A DNA stretch of 64,000 bases, taken from Urechis unicinctus. Lineage: Eukaryota; Annelida; Polychaeta; Xenopneusta; Urechidae. Of this stretch, positions 44,258-56,521 are shown piece after piece. Each line of letters opens with the position of its first letter. The stretch's first letter is position 1. The notes under the pieces are model-generated. The model did no database searches, was not told the origin of the DNA, and worked only from the letters and a program-made list of their open reading frames with translations. The translations under genes were made by a program, and so were the position numbers. The stretch lies in NCBI GenBank assembly GCA_034190875.2, contig CM067350.1, forward strand, positions 25,824,929-25,888,928, read 5' to 3'.

Positions 44258-45852
44258 GACAAGAAAACCATTATGATTGCACAGTGATTCATGGGAAATG
44301 AAAAATCATAAGGCACAAATCACCATTACGTTATCATCGTTATGATATCTGGTGGGAACAATCGATAGCCAAGAGTGATAAAGAAGTATTGACTGGTATG
44401 GTTTCGTTTGCATTGTGTTGCATCGATATGCTAATTTTTTGAGGGGACATACATTTTGACCGTCAATTGGATTGGTTCGTGTTGCAGCTTGCCGGCTTCA
44501 CGCAAAGTGAGCTGGCAGCAGCGGCGACCTTTGTGAGACTATCAACCTTAAACATTCATTCAGAAGCCAAACAACGTTAAGCAATAAAAAAATCCGTATC
44601 AATCAATAATAAACAAAATTACTATGGGTTTATCAATCATGTTGAGTGTTTAGCTGTTGTTGGCACCTGTAATACTTATCAATTATAAAATAACTGACAC
44701 CCAGCGTGCTAGGCCACGTGGCGTAGCGGCACAGTTTTAGACTTCCATGCCAGAGGCCGGTGTTCAAATCCAGTACACGGACATAATTTTTTTTGCCGAA
44801 TTTTCGTGCCCACAACAATTATTTCATCTAAATTCAATAGAACACGATTCGCTCTGTCGATGACAACAGCTGAGCAGTTTTTTATGACTATAGAACTGAT
44901 ATTTACGATTTTATTAGCAATCGAAAATTTGACGAAAATTGACTGAGTGAAATTTGTTTTTTTCAACTCAACGCGCTTTGAAACCGACGAATATTTTGAT
45001 AGCATATGTCAACAATCAAAGTTTGGCAATTGTATCAGCTTTCAGAAAATGTTAATTTTGTTACGATCGGACGATAATTAGTGAATTTATTGCGAAATCA
45101 ATAAGTTGAGAGATTTTGGTTACCAGAAATTTTCGACCTGCTACAATTTTTTTAACAATGCATTATTTACAACTAAGTATATTTAGAAAAAGTTTACAAT
45201 TACATTACACTTTCAGAATATCTAAACTGTTTAAAAATGGAACTCTAAAGTATGGACGTATTGAGCATTGAACTTGTGTCATTTTTTGAAAACTTTGATG
45301 CTTTCGTGACCGGAAGTGACGACATCGACATTCATGATATTTTAGGATACGTCTTGGTATGTCGTGGAGAACATGTGAACCAAATTTTATTACCATCGGA
45401 CATGTATTGACGGTTTTATAGGCGCTCAAAATATTCATGAAACTTATATTGCCATTTGGACCGATACCACGTTTTTTTCGACCTTAGGCGCTTGGGAAAA
45501 CCGTCGTTGCGATCGCCGTATAAGTATTTAGAAAAAGTTTGCAATTAGAATGAGCTACACGATGGTGTAAATTTTGTAACGATCCGACCATTATTAACGG
45601 AGTTATTCGAGATACTAGTTTTTTCACTTATTCAATGACCTTGACCTTACTTTTGGGTCAAGGTCAAAACAAAAACCTCTCGGTTCTGCGCATCATTGAC
45701 GCCTAACGATGGGCGAAAAAAAAAATTGGAAAATTTCCAAAATTGCGACCTGTATCGCGAAACAAAAAATTGATTACAAATAGGCGCTCAACATAAAACA
45801 AACTTACAAACGGGGTGATCGCCATAACTTGGCGATCCGAAATCGCCAAGTT
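44258..45852 (+). repeat. HINE-like unit, type 1, 5'-truncated
   Basis: Begins in the body (AAAACCATTATGATTGCAC). tRNA-like module at 44711. The ETS/CRE site is altered to CCGGAAGTGACGACA (45310). AGGTCA palindrome near 45640. Hairpin 45826-45852. Tandem partner of 46080-47671. Confidence 0.82.
44711..44782 (+). other. tRNA-like module 8
   Basis: A and B boxes intact; ACATAA and eight T follow. Stem reads GGCCACG. Confidence 0.65.
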
Positions 45853-46079
45853 AACAAGATGCCCATGAAACCATGGGTGAACTTGGCCTTTTAGAAAAAG
45901 TTTAATTTAATTACTACACAAAAAACATAATATATATATAACACCCATGAAGAAAAATTTCAAAGATTGCGACCTGTATCACTTAAAAAAAAAAGTGTTA
46001 CATACATCCAAACAAACATCCAAACTTACAAACCGGGCCTTATCGCGCATAACTCGGCGAATGCGAATTTGGAAAGTTG
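45853..46079 (+). mobile_element. Second copy of the miniature element, decayed hairpin
   Basis: Same layout as 44046-44257, about 1.8 kb downstream. The right hairpin arm has decayed (GCGAATTTGGAAAGTT for GCGAATTCGCCAAGTT), so the stem no longer closes. Confidence 0.78.
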
Positions 46080-47671
46080 ACAAAAAAACCATTATGATTG
46101 CACAGTGATTCATGGGAAATGAAAAATCACACAGGCACAAACTTACAAACCATTACGTTATCATCGTTATGATATCTGGTGGGAACAATCGATAGCCAAG
46201 AGTGATAAAGAACAGTATTGACTGGTATGGTTTCGTTTGCATTGTGTTGCATCGATATGCTAAAACTTTTTTGAGGGGACATACATTTTGACCGTCAATT
46301 GGATTGGTTCGTGTTGCAGCTTGCCGGCTTCACGCAAAGTGAGCTGGCAGCAGCGGCGACCTTTGTGAGACTATCAACCTTAAACATTCATTCAGAAGCC
46401 AAACAACGTTAAGCAATAAAAAAATCCGTATCAATCAATAATAAACAAAATTACTATGGGTTTATCAATCATGTTGAGTGTTTAGCTGTTGTTGGCACCT
46501 GTAAATACATTTATCAATTATAAAATAACTGTCCCCAGAGCGCTAGGCCACGTGGCGTAGCGGCACAGTTTTAGACTTCCATGCCAGAGGCCGGTGTTAA
46601 AATCCAGTACACGGACATAATTTTTTTGCCGAATTTTCGTGCCACAACAATTATTTCATCTAAATTCAATAGAACACGGATTCGCTCTGTCGATGACAAC
46701 AGCTGAGAAGTTTTTTTATGACTATAGAACTGATATTTACGATTTTATTAGCAATCGAAAATTGGACGAAAATTGACTGAATGAAATTTGTTTTTTCAAC
46801 TCAACGCGCTTTGAAACCGACGAATATTTTGATAGCATATGTCAACAATCAAAGTTTGGCAATTGTATCAGCTTTCAGAAAATGTTAATTTTGTTACGAT
46901 CGGACGATAATTAGTGAATTTATTGCGAAATCAATAAGTTGAGAGATTTTGGTTACCAGAAATTTTCGACCTGCTACAATATTTTTAACAATGCATTATT
47001 TACAACTAAGTATATTTAGAAAAAGTTTACAATTACATTACACTTTCAGAATATCTAAACTGTTTAAAAATGGAACTCTAAAGTATGGACGTATTGAGCA
47101 TTGAACTTGTGTCATTTTTTGAAAACTTTGATGCTTTCGTGACCGGAAGTGACGACATCGACATTCATGATATTTAAGGATACGTCTTGGTATGTCGTGG
47201 AGAACATGTGAACCAAATTTTATTACCATCGGACATGTATTGACGGTTTTATAGGCGCTCAAAATATTCAGGAAACTTATATTGCCATTTGGTCCGATAC
47301 CACGTTTTTTCGACCTTAGGCGCTTGGGAAAACCGTCGGAGCGATGACTATATATTCGATGTTAAAAGTTTACAATTAGAATGAGCTACACGATGGTGTA
47401 AATTTTTTCACGATCCGACCATTATTAACGGAGTTATTCAAGATACTAGTTTTTCACTTATTCGATGACCTTGACCTTACCTTTGAGTCAAGGTCAAAAC
47501 AAAACCTCTCGGTTCTGCGCATCGTCGGTCCCAACCATTTAAAAAAAAAAATCTGAAAAATATTAAAAATTGCGACCTGTATCGCGAAAACAAAAAAACG
47601 TTACAAACATCCATACATACAAACTAACAAACCGGGTCGATCGCCATAACTTGGCGTTATGACGCCAAGTT
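46080..47671 (+). repeat. HINE-like unit, type 1, 5'-truncated
   Basis: Duplicate of 44258-45852 (period about 1.82 kb with the miniature element). tRNA-like module at 46545, mutated ETS/CRE (CCGGAAGTGACGACA, about 47143), hairpin 47648-47671. The part from about 46395 is the left end of the 5.74 kb duplication. Confidence 0.82.
46545..46616 (+). other. tRNA-like module 9
   Basis: A box intact; B box GTGTTAAAATCC with one change. ACATAA and seven T follow. Confidence 0.6.
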
Positions 47672-49287
47672 AACAAGAGGCCCATGGGAGCCATGTGGGA
47701 ACTTGGCGAACTGCATCCAAATAATTGCAACAATTTCAGAATTGGGCCACAATTGACCAAAATCGGCCAAAAATTACATAAGTTATCATGGATTATAATT
47801 TTTTGTGGCAAATGGGGAAACTTTAAATTTTTTTCAAGTTAACAATTGAGATAGGCTTCCATTATATGGATCTTAATTAAATATATACAATAAGATGAAT
47901 TAGTTGGCCGATTTTGAAATTTTCCTGATGCAGTTCGACAAGTTCCCCCATGTACTCTGGGCCTCTTGCTTGTGTAGCGCGGGAGGCACTGCGACTTGAC
48001 CTGATTCTCGCAGGCGGCCGCGCCAAGCGGATTCCTTTGTTCTGCGCGACAGGGCGGCTGCAGCGAAGTGCCAGCAGAAATGACACCCACTGTACTTCAA
48101 ACTTACTTTGTGAGAAAACTGTTGGGTATTAAGAGCAGAAATTTATACACTTTGTTCAGAATTGAATGGGCTTCCTTCTCGAGCAAACCAATTCAAAATA
48201 CGACCATTCGCGACAGAGAAACGGCGCGATAACTTCAGATTTTAGTCGATTTTTAACTTTCACTCGTTCGTGACCGGAAATGACATCAGCGACTTCCCCA
48301 AAAGAATCATCATTCGGTACACGCTCTCCATGGTAACATTTTACCCACGTTTTGTTACCTTCGAACGAATATTGTCGATTTTACAAGTGATCGAAAAAAA
48401 ATTGCCAATTTTAGCTGTTTTCCGAACTTTTACCGGCGATTCGTGAGAAAATTACGCATAATTTCTGCTGCTATAACGCGTACGAAATGTTACTCGAAAA
48501 GTAACCTTCAAATTCATGTTTAAATTTTCAAAATCGACCCAGTAATATTAAACATATTGGGGTGTTAATGCAGTTGGGGGGTCACTTTTTAACTTTAAGC
48601 TCAGTTTGTGAGAAAAAACTATAACACATAAACAATTAGTTGAATAAGTTTCAAGTTCGGAAGTGTATGGCCTACCTTCAGGTGAAAACATTTTAACGAT
48701 ACGACCATTAACGACGGAGAAATGACGCAATAACTTTCGATTGCCCAGCTAAATAACGTTGTTTTGCTTGTAACCGGAAATGACGTCATCGACACAAAAA
48801 AAAACACTTATCTTCCGATAGCCAGTGATTCTGTGAACATTCGACCCAATTTTCATGACCATCCATCGAATATTGTTGAAGTTATAAGCGATTGAAAAAT
48901 GTGGTGAAAAACACTACCACAAATTTTCGAGTTGGGGCTACGGGGCGAAATATGCATATTTTTTCATGATATTTGACATGGAAAGTTGGCGAATAAATCA
49001 GGCTACATGGAACTGTAAACTTTTTAAAAATCGCACCGTAGGTTAAGATGATATGAAGGATTGAAAAATTCACATTGTGACCTTGACCTTAATATGAGGT
49101 CAAGGTCAAAACAAAACCTCTCGGTTCTGCGCATTATTAGTCCCAACTATTTAAAAAAAAAAAAATCGGAGAAATTTCAAAAATTGCGACCTGTATCGTG
49201 AAACAAAAAAGTGTTACATACATCCAAACTAACAAACTTACAAACCGGGCCGATCGCCATAACTTGGCGTTTCGATAACGCCAAGTT
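47672..49287 (+). mobile_element. HINE-like element, type 2 (higher-order repeat copy 1)
   Basis: AACAAGAGGCCCATGGGAGCC start, inverted 5'-like segment near 47930-47975, GC-rich head CGCGGGAGGCACTGCG, hairpin 49261-49287. The CRE-type site here is CCGGAAATGACGTCA. Nearly identical to 53412-55024. Confidence 0.85.
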
Positions 49288-50785
49288 AACGAGATGCCCA
49301 TGAGAACATGGGTGAACTTGGCTAACAGTGTCGGAAACTTTTGAAAATTTCAATATTGACCCAAAATTGACCAAGTTACTCAAGATTTATTGATAAACTA
49401 TTATTCAGAGGCTGACACAAGGAGAATCATATTTTCATATTTAATAGTACCGCGGCCTGCCGTACTTGCCGCACCACGCGCATCCCGAGCCGAGAGCAGA
49501 TTCCTTTGTTCAGCGCGAGAGGCAGGCGTAAACCAGCCAGCGCCGAGCCATCAGAAATGACACCCACTGTACTTCAAACTTACTTTATGAGGGAACTGTC
49601 GTATATTTTGAGCAGAAAATTTTTACACACATGTTCAAAATTGAATGGGCTTCCTTCGAGCGCAGACAAATTCACGATACGACCATTCACGACGGACGAA
49701 CGACGCTATAACTTCAGATTCGAGTACCGTTTTTGCTTTGATTCCTTCGAAACCGGAAGTGACGTAACCGATATCAATAAATTTTGCGGATTTGATTCGC
49801 GCTGTTCATATCAACATCTGATTTAATTTTTATCACCATTGAACTGATATTTACGATTTTATTAGCAATCGAAAATTTTACGAAAATTTACTGAGTGAAA
49901 TTGTTTTTTTCAACTCAACGCGCTTTGAAAACGATAAATATATTGATTGCATATGTCAATTATGAAAGTTTGGTAATTCCATCAGCTTTCAGAAAATGTA
50001 AATTTTGTTACGATCGGACCATAATTAATGAATCTATTGCGAAATTAAAAAGTTTAGCGATTTTGGCTACCAGAAATTTTCGACCTGCTACGATTTTTTT
50101 TACGATGCATTATTTACAACTAAGTATATTTAGAAAAAGTTTACAATTACATTACACTTTCAGAATATCTAAACTGTTTAAAAATGGAACTCTAAAGTAC
50201 GGACGTATTGAGCATTGAACTTGTGTCATTTTTTTAAAACTTTGATGCTTTCGTGACCGGAAGTGACGTCACCGACATCCACGATATTTAAGGATACGTC
50301 TTAGTATACTGCGGATAACATATGAACCAATTTTTATTACCATCGGACATGTATTGACGGTTTTATAAGCGTTCGAAATATTCATGAAATATTTGTTGAC
50401 ATTTGGACCGATACCACGATTTTTCGACCTTAGACGCTTGGGAAAACCGTTGGTTGGATGGTTCAATATGTGATCAGAAAAAGTTTGCAATTTGAATGAG
50501 CTACACGATGATGTAAATTATGTAACGATCCGACCATTATTAACGGAGTTAATCGAGGTACTAGTTTTTCACTTATTCGATGACCTTGACCTTAGTTTTG
50601 GGTCAAGGTCAAAACAAAACCTCTCGGTTCTGCGCATCATTGATGCCCTAGCGATTGAAAAAAAAATCAATTGAAAATATCACAAATTGCGACCTGTATC
50701 ACGAAACAAAAAAAAGTTAACAAACATCCAAACATACAAACACACAAACCGGGGTGATCGCCATAACTTGGCTCTGAGCCAAGTT
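49288..50785 (+). mobile_element. HINE-like element, type 3 (higher-order repeat copy 1)
   Basis: AACGAGATGCCCATGAG start, TAGTACCGCGGCCTGCCG head, ETS/CRE 50257, AGGTCA palindrome 50582, short-stem hairpin 50765-50785 (GGCTC/GAGCC). Nearly identical to 55025-56521. Confidence 0.85.
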
Positions 50786-53411
50786 AACAAGAGGCCCATG
50801 GGAGCCATGTGGGAACTTGGCGAACTGCATCCAAATAATTGCAACATTTTCAGAACCGGGCCACAATTGACCAAAATCGGCCAAAAGTTACCAAAGTTAT
50901 CATGGTGATCAAATTTTCGAGTGCGGGCTACGGGGCGAAATATGCACAATTTATCATGACAATTGATATGAACAATTGGCCAATAAATCATGCTACAAGG
51001 AACTATAAATCTTTTTAAAGTCGCACCATACGTTAGGGTGATATCAAGGATTGAGGCAAGGTTATCATGACCGGAAGTGACATCATCGACATCCACAATA
51101 TTTAAGGATACGTCTTAGTATGTCTCGGAGAACATGTAAACCAATTTTTAGTTCTATAGGACATTTATTGGTTGTTTTATACGCGTTCGAAATATTCATC
51201 AAACTATTGTTGCCATTTGGACTGATCCCTCGATTTTTCGACCTTAGACGCCTGGGAAAACCGTGGGTTGGATGGCATCATATGTCAATAGAGGTACACA
51301 ATGGTGTAAAATTTGTAACAATCCGACCATTATTAGCGGAGTTATTCGAGATACTAGTTTTTTCACTTTTTCGTTGACAACTATCTTATTTTTGGTCATG
51401 GTCAAAACAAAACTTAACGGTTCTGCGTATCATTGCCGCCTATCGATTGAAGAATAAAGAAATTAAAAAAATTGTAGTATTGTCAACCAATTTTTATTAG
51501 CAACGGTTATGTAGGTCCGTATCCAAGAGGGTGACGGGTGAATCGGACAATACCCCCACTCAGCCTCAGTATTTTCGCTCATATGCCAAATTTATCCTTT
51601 AATCATGGTCAGAATGGCAGTGTATGCTAGAAGATCTGCTTAGCTCATTTCAGATAATCCCTACATTAATTCCTAGTAACGGGTCTGAAGTTTACAATTA
51701 CATTACACTTTCAGAATTTTAAGGTGTTTTAATATCAAATTATTATGCCCGTATATATTAAGCAGTGAATGCGATTGGCCAAGATTACTAGGCGAATACA
51801 ATTTCGCGATATTAACAATAGTCTCATGGTAAGTTAAGAATTGAGTTAGCCGCGGACGGTGGTAATATAAATTTATACCGGCGGCGTGCACAGCTAGAAT
51901 TGGGTGGGCTTCCATAAAACTGTTTTCCGGGTTCATGATAGATTGACATTGATTTAGCTGGCAAAAAGAAATTAATAATATATTAATAAGTTTCGCGGCG
52001 TGCCATAGTTGCCGCGTAAATGTCGTAATAATCGGACATTGGACTGGTCCGTATTGCTGCTTGCCGGCTTTACGCAAAGCGAGCTGGCAGCAGCGGTGAC
52101 CTTTGTGAAACTATCAACCTTAAACATTCACTCAGAAGCCAAACAACGTTAAGCAATAAAAAAATCCGTATCAATCAATAATAAACAAAATTACTATGGG
52201 TTTATCAATCATGTTGAGTGTTTAGCTGTTGTTGGCACCTGTAATACTTATCAATTATAAAATAACTGTCACCCAGCGTGCTAGGCCACGTGGCGTAGCG
52301 GCACAGTTTTAGACTTCCATGCCAGAGGCCGGTGTTCAAATCCAGTACACGGACATAATTTTTTTGCCGAATTTTCGTGCCACAACAATTATTTCATCTA
52401 AATTCAATAGAACACGGTTCGCTCTGTCGATGACAACAGCTGAGAAGTTTTTTATGACTATAGAACTGATATTTACGATTTTATTAGCAATCGAAAATTG
52501 GACGAAAATTGACTGAGTGAAATTTGTTTTTTCAACTCAACGCGCTTTGAAACCGACGAATATTTTGATAGCATATGTCAACAATCAAAGTTTGGCAATT
52601 GTATCAGCTTTCAGAAAATGTTAATTTTGTTACGATCGGACGATAATTAGTGAATTTATTGCGAAATCAATAAGTTGAGAGATTTTGGTTACCAGAAATT
52701 TTCGACCTGCTACAATATTTTTAACAATGCATTATTTACAACTAAGTATATTTAGAAAAAGTTTACAATTACATTACACTTTCAGAATATCTAAACTGTT
52801 TAAAAATGGAACTCTAAAGTATGGACGTATTGAGCATTGAACTTGTGTCATTTTTTGAAAACTTTGATGCTTTCGTGACCGGAAGTGACGACATCGACAT
52901 TCATGATATTTAAGGATACGTCTTGGTATGTCGTGGAGAACATGTGAACCAAATTTTATTACCATCGGACATGTATTGACGGTTTTATAGGCGCTCAAAA
53001 TATTCAGGAAACTTATATTGCCATTTGGACCGATACCACTTTTTTTTTCGACCTTAGGCGCTTGGGAAAACCGTCGGAGCGATGACTATATATTCGATGT
53101 TAAAAGTTTACAATTAGAATGAGCTACACGATGGTGTAATTTTTTTCACGATCCGACCATTATTAACGGAGTTATTCAAGATACTACTTTTTTTCACTTA
53201 TTCGATGACCTTGACCTTACCTTTGAGTCAAGGTCAAAACAAAACCTCTCGGTTCTGCGCATCGTCGGTCCCAACCATTTAAAAAAAAAAAATCTGAAAA
53301 ATATTAAAAATTGCGACCTGTATCGCGAAACAAAAAAACGTTACAAACATCCATACATACAAACTAACAAACCGGGTCGATCGCCATAACTTGGCGTTAT
53401 GACGCCAAGTT
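50786..53411 (+). mobile_element. HINE-like element, type 4 (higher-order repeat copy 1)
   Basis: AACAAGAGGCCCATGGGAGCC start, 2.6 kb, tRNA-like module at 52283, hairpin 53388-53411. The 5' and 3' halves come from different lineages: the join near 52130 (AACATTCACTCAGAAGCC) is the border of the 5.74 kb duplication. Confidence 0.85.
52283..52354 (+). other. tRNA-like module 10
   Basis: A and B boxes intact; ACATAA and seven T follow. Confidence 0.65.
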
Positions 53412-55024
53412 AACAAGAGGCCCATGGGAGCCATGTGGGAACTTGGCGAACTGCATCCAAATAATTGCAACAATTTCAGAATTGGGCCACAATTGACCAA
53501 AATCGGCCAAAAATTACATAAGTTATCATGGATTATAATTTTTTGTGGCAAATGGGGAAACTTTAAATTTTTTTCAAGTTAACAATTGAGATAGGCTTCC
53601 ATTATATGGATCTTAATTAAATATATACAATAAGATGAATTAGTTGGCCGATTTTGAAATTTTCCTGATGCAGTTCGACAAGTTCCCCCATGTACTCTGG
53701 GCCTCTTGCTTGTGTAGCGCGGGAGGCACTGCGACTTGACCTGATTCTCGCAGGCGGCCGCGCCAAGCGGATTCCTTTGTTCTGCGCGACAGGGCGGCTG
53801 CAGCGAAGTGCCAGCAGAAATGACACCCACTGTACTTCAAACTTACTTTGTGAGAAAACTGTTGGGTATTAAGAGCAGAAATTTATACACTTTGTTCAGA
53901 ATTGAATGGGCTTCCTTCTCGAGCAAACCAATTCAAAATACGACCATTCGCGACAGAGAAACGGCGCGATAACTTCAGATTTTAGTCGATTTTTAACTTT
54001 CACTCGTTCGTGACCGGAAATGACATCAGCGACTTCCCCAAAAGAATCATCATTCGGTACACGCTCTCCATGGTAACATTTTACCCACGTTTTGTTACCT
54101 TCGAACGAATATTGTCGATTTTACAAGTGATCGAAAAAAAAAATTGCCAATTTTAGCTGTTTTCCGAACTTTTACCGGCGATTCGTGAGAAAATTACGCA
54201 TAATTTCTGCTGCTATAACGCGTACGAAATGTTACTCGAAAAGTAACCTTCAAATTCATGTTTAAATTTTCAAAATCGACCCAGTAATATTAAACATATT
54301 GGGGTGTTAATGCAGTTGGGGGGTCACTTTTTAACTTTAAGCTCAGTTTGTGAGAAAACTATAACACATAAACAATTAGTTGAATAAGTTTCAAGTTCGG
54401 AAGTGTATGGCCTACCTTCAGGTGAAAACATTTTAACGATACGACCATTAACGACGGAGAAATGACGCAATAACTTTCGATTGCCCAGCTAAATAACGTT
54501 GTTTTGCTTGTAACCGGAAATGACGTCATCGACATAAAAAAAACACTTATCTTCCGATAGCCAGTGATTCTGTGAACATTCGACCCAATTTTCATGACCA
54601 TCCATCGAATATTGTTGAAGTTATAAGCGATTGAAAAATGTGGTGAAACACTACCACAAATTTTCGAGTTGGGGCTACGGGGCGAAATATGCATATTTTT
54701 TCATGATATTTGACATGGAAAGTTGGCGAATAAATCAGGCTACATGGAACTGTAAACTTTTTAAAAATCGCACCGTAGGTTAAGATGATATGAAGGATTG
54801 AAAAATTCACATTGTGACCTTGACCTTAATATGAGGTCAAGGTCAAAACAAAACCTCTCGGTTCTGCGCATTATTAGTCCCAACTATTTAAAAAAAAAAA
54901 AATCGGAGAAATTTCAAAAATTGCGACCTGTATCGTGAAACAAAAAAGTGTTACATACATCCAAACTAACAAACTTACAAACCGGGCCGATCGCCATAAC
55001 TTGGCGTTTCGATAACGCCAAGTT
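53412..55024 (+). mobile_element. HINE-like element, type 2 (higher-order repeat copy 2)
   Basis: Copy of 47672-49287 at +5740. It differs mainly in homopolymer lengths. Hairpin 54998-55024. Confidence 0.85.
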
Positions 55025-56521
55025 AACGAGATGCCCATGAGAACATGGGTGAACTTGGCTAACAGTGTCGGAAACTTTTGAAAATTTCAATATTGACCCA
55101 AAATTGACCAAGTTACTCAAGATTTATTGATAAACTATTATTCAGAGGCTGACACAAGGAGAATCATATTTTCATATTTAATAGTACCGCGGCCTGCCGT
55201 ACTTGCCGCACCACGCGCATCCCGAGCCGAGAGCAGATTCCTTTGTTCAGCGCGAGAGGCAGGCGTAAACCAGCCAGCGCCGAGCCATCAGAAATGACAC
55301 CCACTGTACTTCAAACTTACTTTATGAGGGAACTGTCGTATATTTTGAGCAGAAAATTTTACACACATGTTCAAAATTGAATGGGCTTCCTTCGAGCGCA
55401 GACAAATTCACGATACGACCATTCACGACGGACGAACGACGCTATAACTTCAGATTCGAGTACCGTTTTTGCTTTGATTCCTTCGAAACCGGAAGTGACG
55501 TAACCGATATCAATAAATTTTGCGGATTTGATTCGCGCTGTTCATATCAACATCTGATTTAATTTTTATCACCATTGAACTGATATTTACGATTTTATTA
55601 GCAATCGAAAATTTTACGAAAATTTACTGAGTGAAATTTGTTTTTTCAACTCAACGCGCTTTGAAAACGATAAATATATTGATTGCATATGTCAATTATG
55701 AAAGTTTGGTAATTCCATCAGCTTTCAGAAAATGTAAATTTTTGTTACGATCGGACCATAATTAATGAATCTATTGCGAAATTAAAAAGTTTAGCGATTT
55801 TGGCTACCAGAAATTTTCGACCTGCTACGATTTTTTTTACGATGCATTATTTACAACTAAGTATATTTAGAAAAAGTTTACAATTACATTACACTTTCAG
55901 AATATCTAAACTGTTTAAAAATGGAACTCTTAAGTACGGACGTATTGAGCATTGAACTTGTGTCATTTTTTTAAAACTTTGATGCTTTCGTGACCGGAAG
56001 TGACGTCACCGACATCCACGATATTTAAGGATACGTCTTAGTATACTGCGGATAACATATGAACCAATTTTTATTACCATCGGACATGTATTGACGGTTT
56101 TATAAGCGTTCGAAATATTCATGAAATATTTGTTGACATTTGGACCGATACCACGATTTTTCGACCTTAGACGCTTGGGAAAACCGTTGGTTGGATGGTT
56201 CAATATGTGATCAGAAAAAGTTTGCAATTTGAATGAGCTACACGATGATGTAAATTATGTAACGATCCGACCATTATTAACGGAGTTAATCGAGGTACTA
56301 GTTTTTCACTTATTCGATGACCTTGACCTTAGTTTTGGGTCAAGGTCAAAACAAAACCTCTCGGTTCTGCGCATCATTGATGCCTAGCGATTGAAAAAAA
56401 AATCAATTGAAAATATCACAAATTGCGACCTGTATCACGAAACAAAAAAAAGTTAACAAACATCCAAACATACAAACACACAAACCGGGGTGATCGCCAT
56501 AACTTGGCTCTGAGCCAAGTT
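55025..56521 (+). mobile_element. HINE-like element, type 3 (higher-order repeat copy 2)
   Basis: Copy of 49288-50785. ETS/CRE 55994, AGGTCA palindrome about 56319, short-stem hairpin 56501-56521. Confidence 0.85.
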
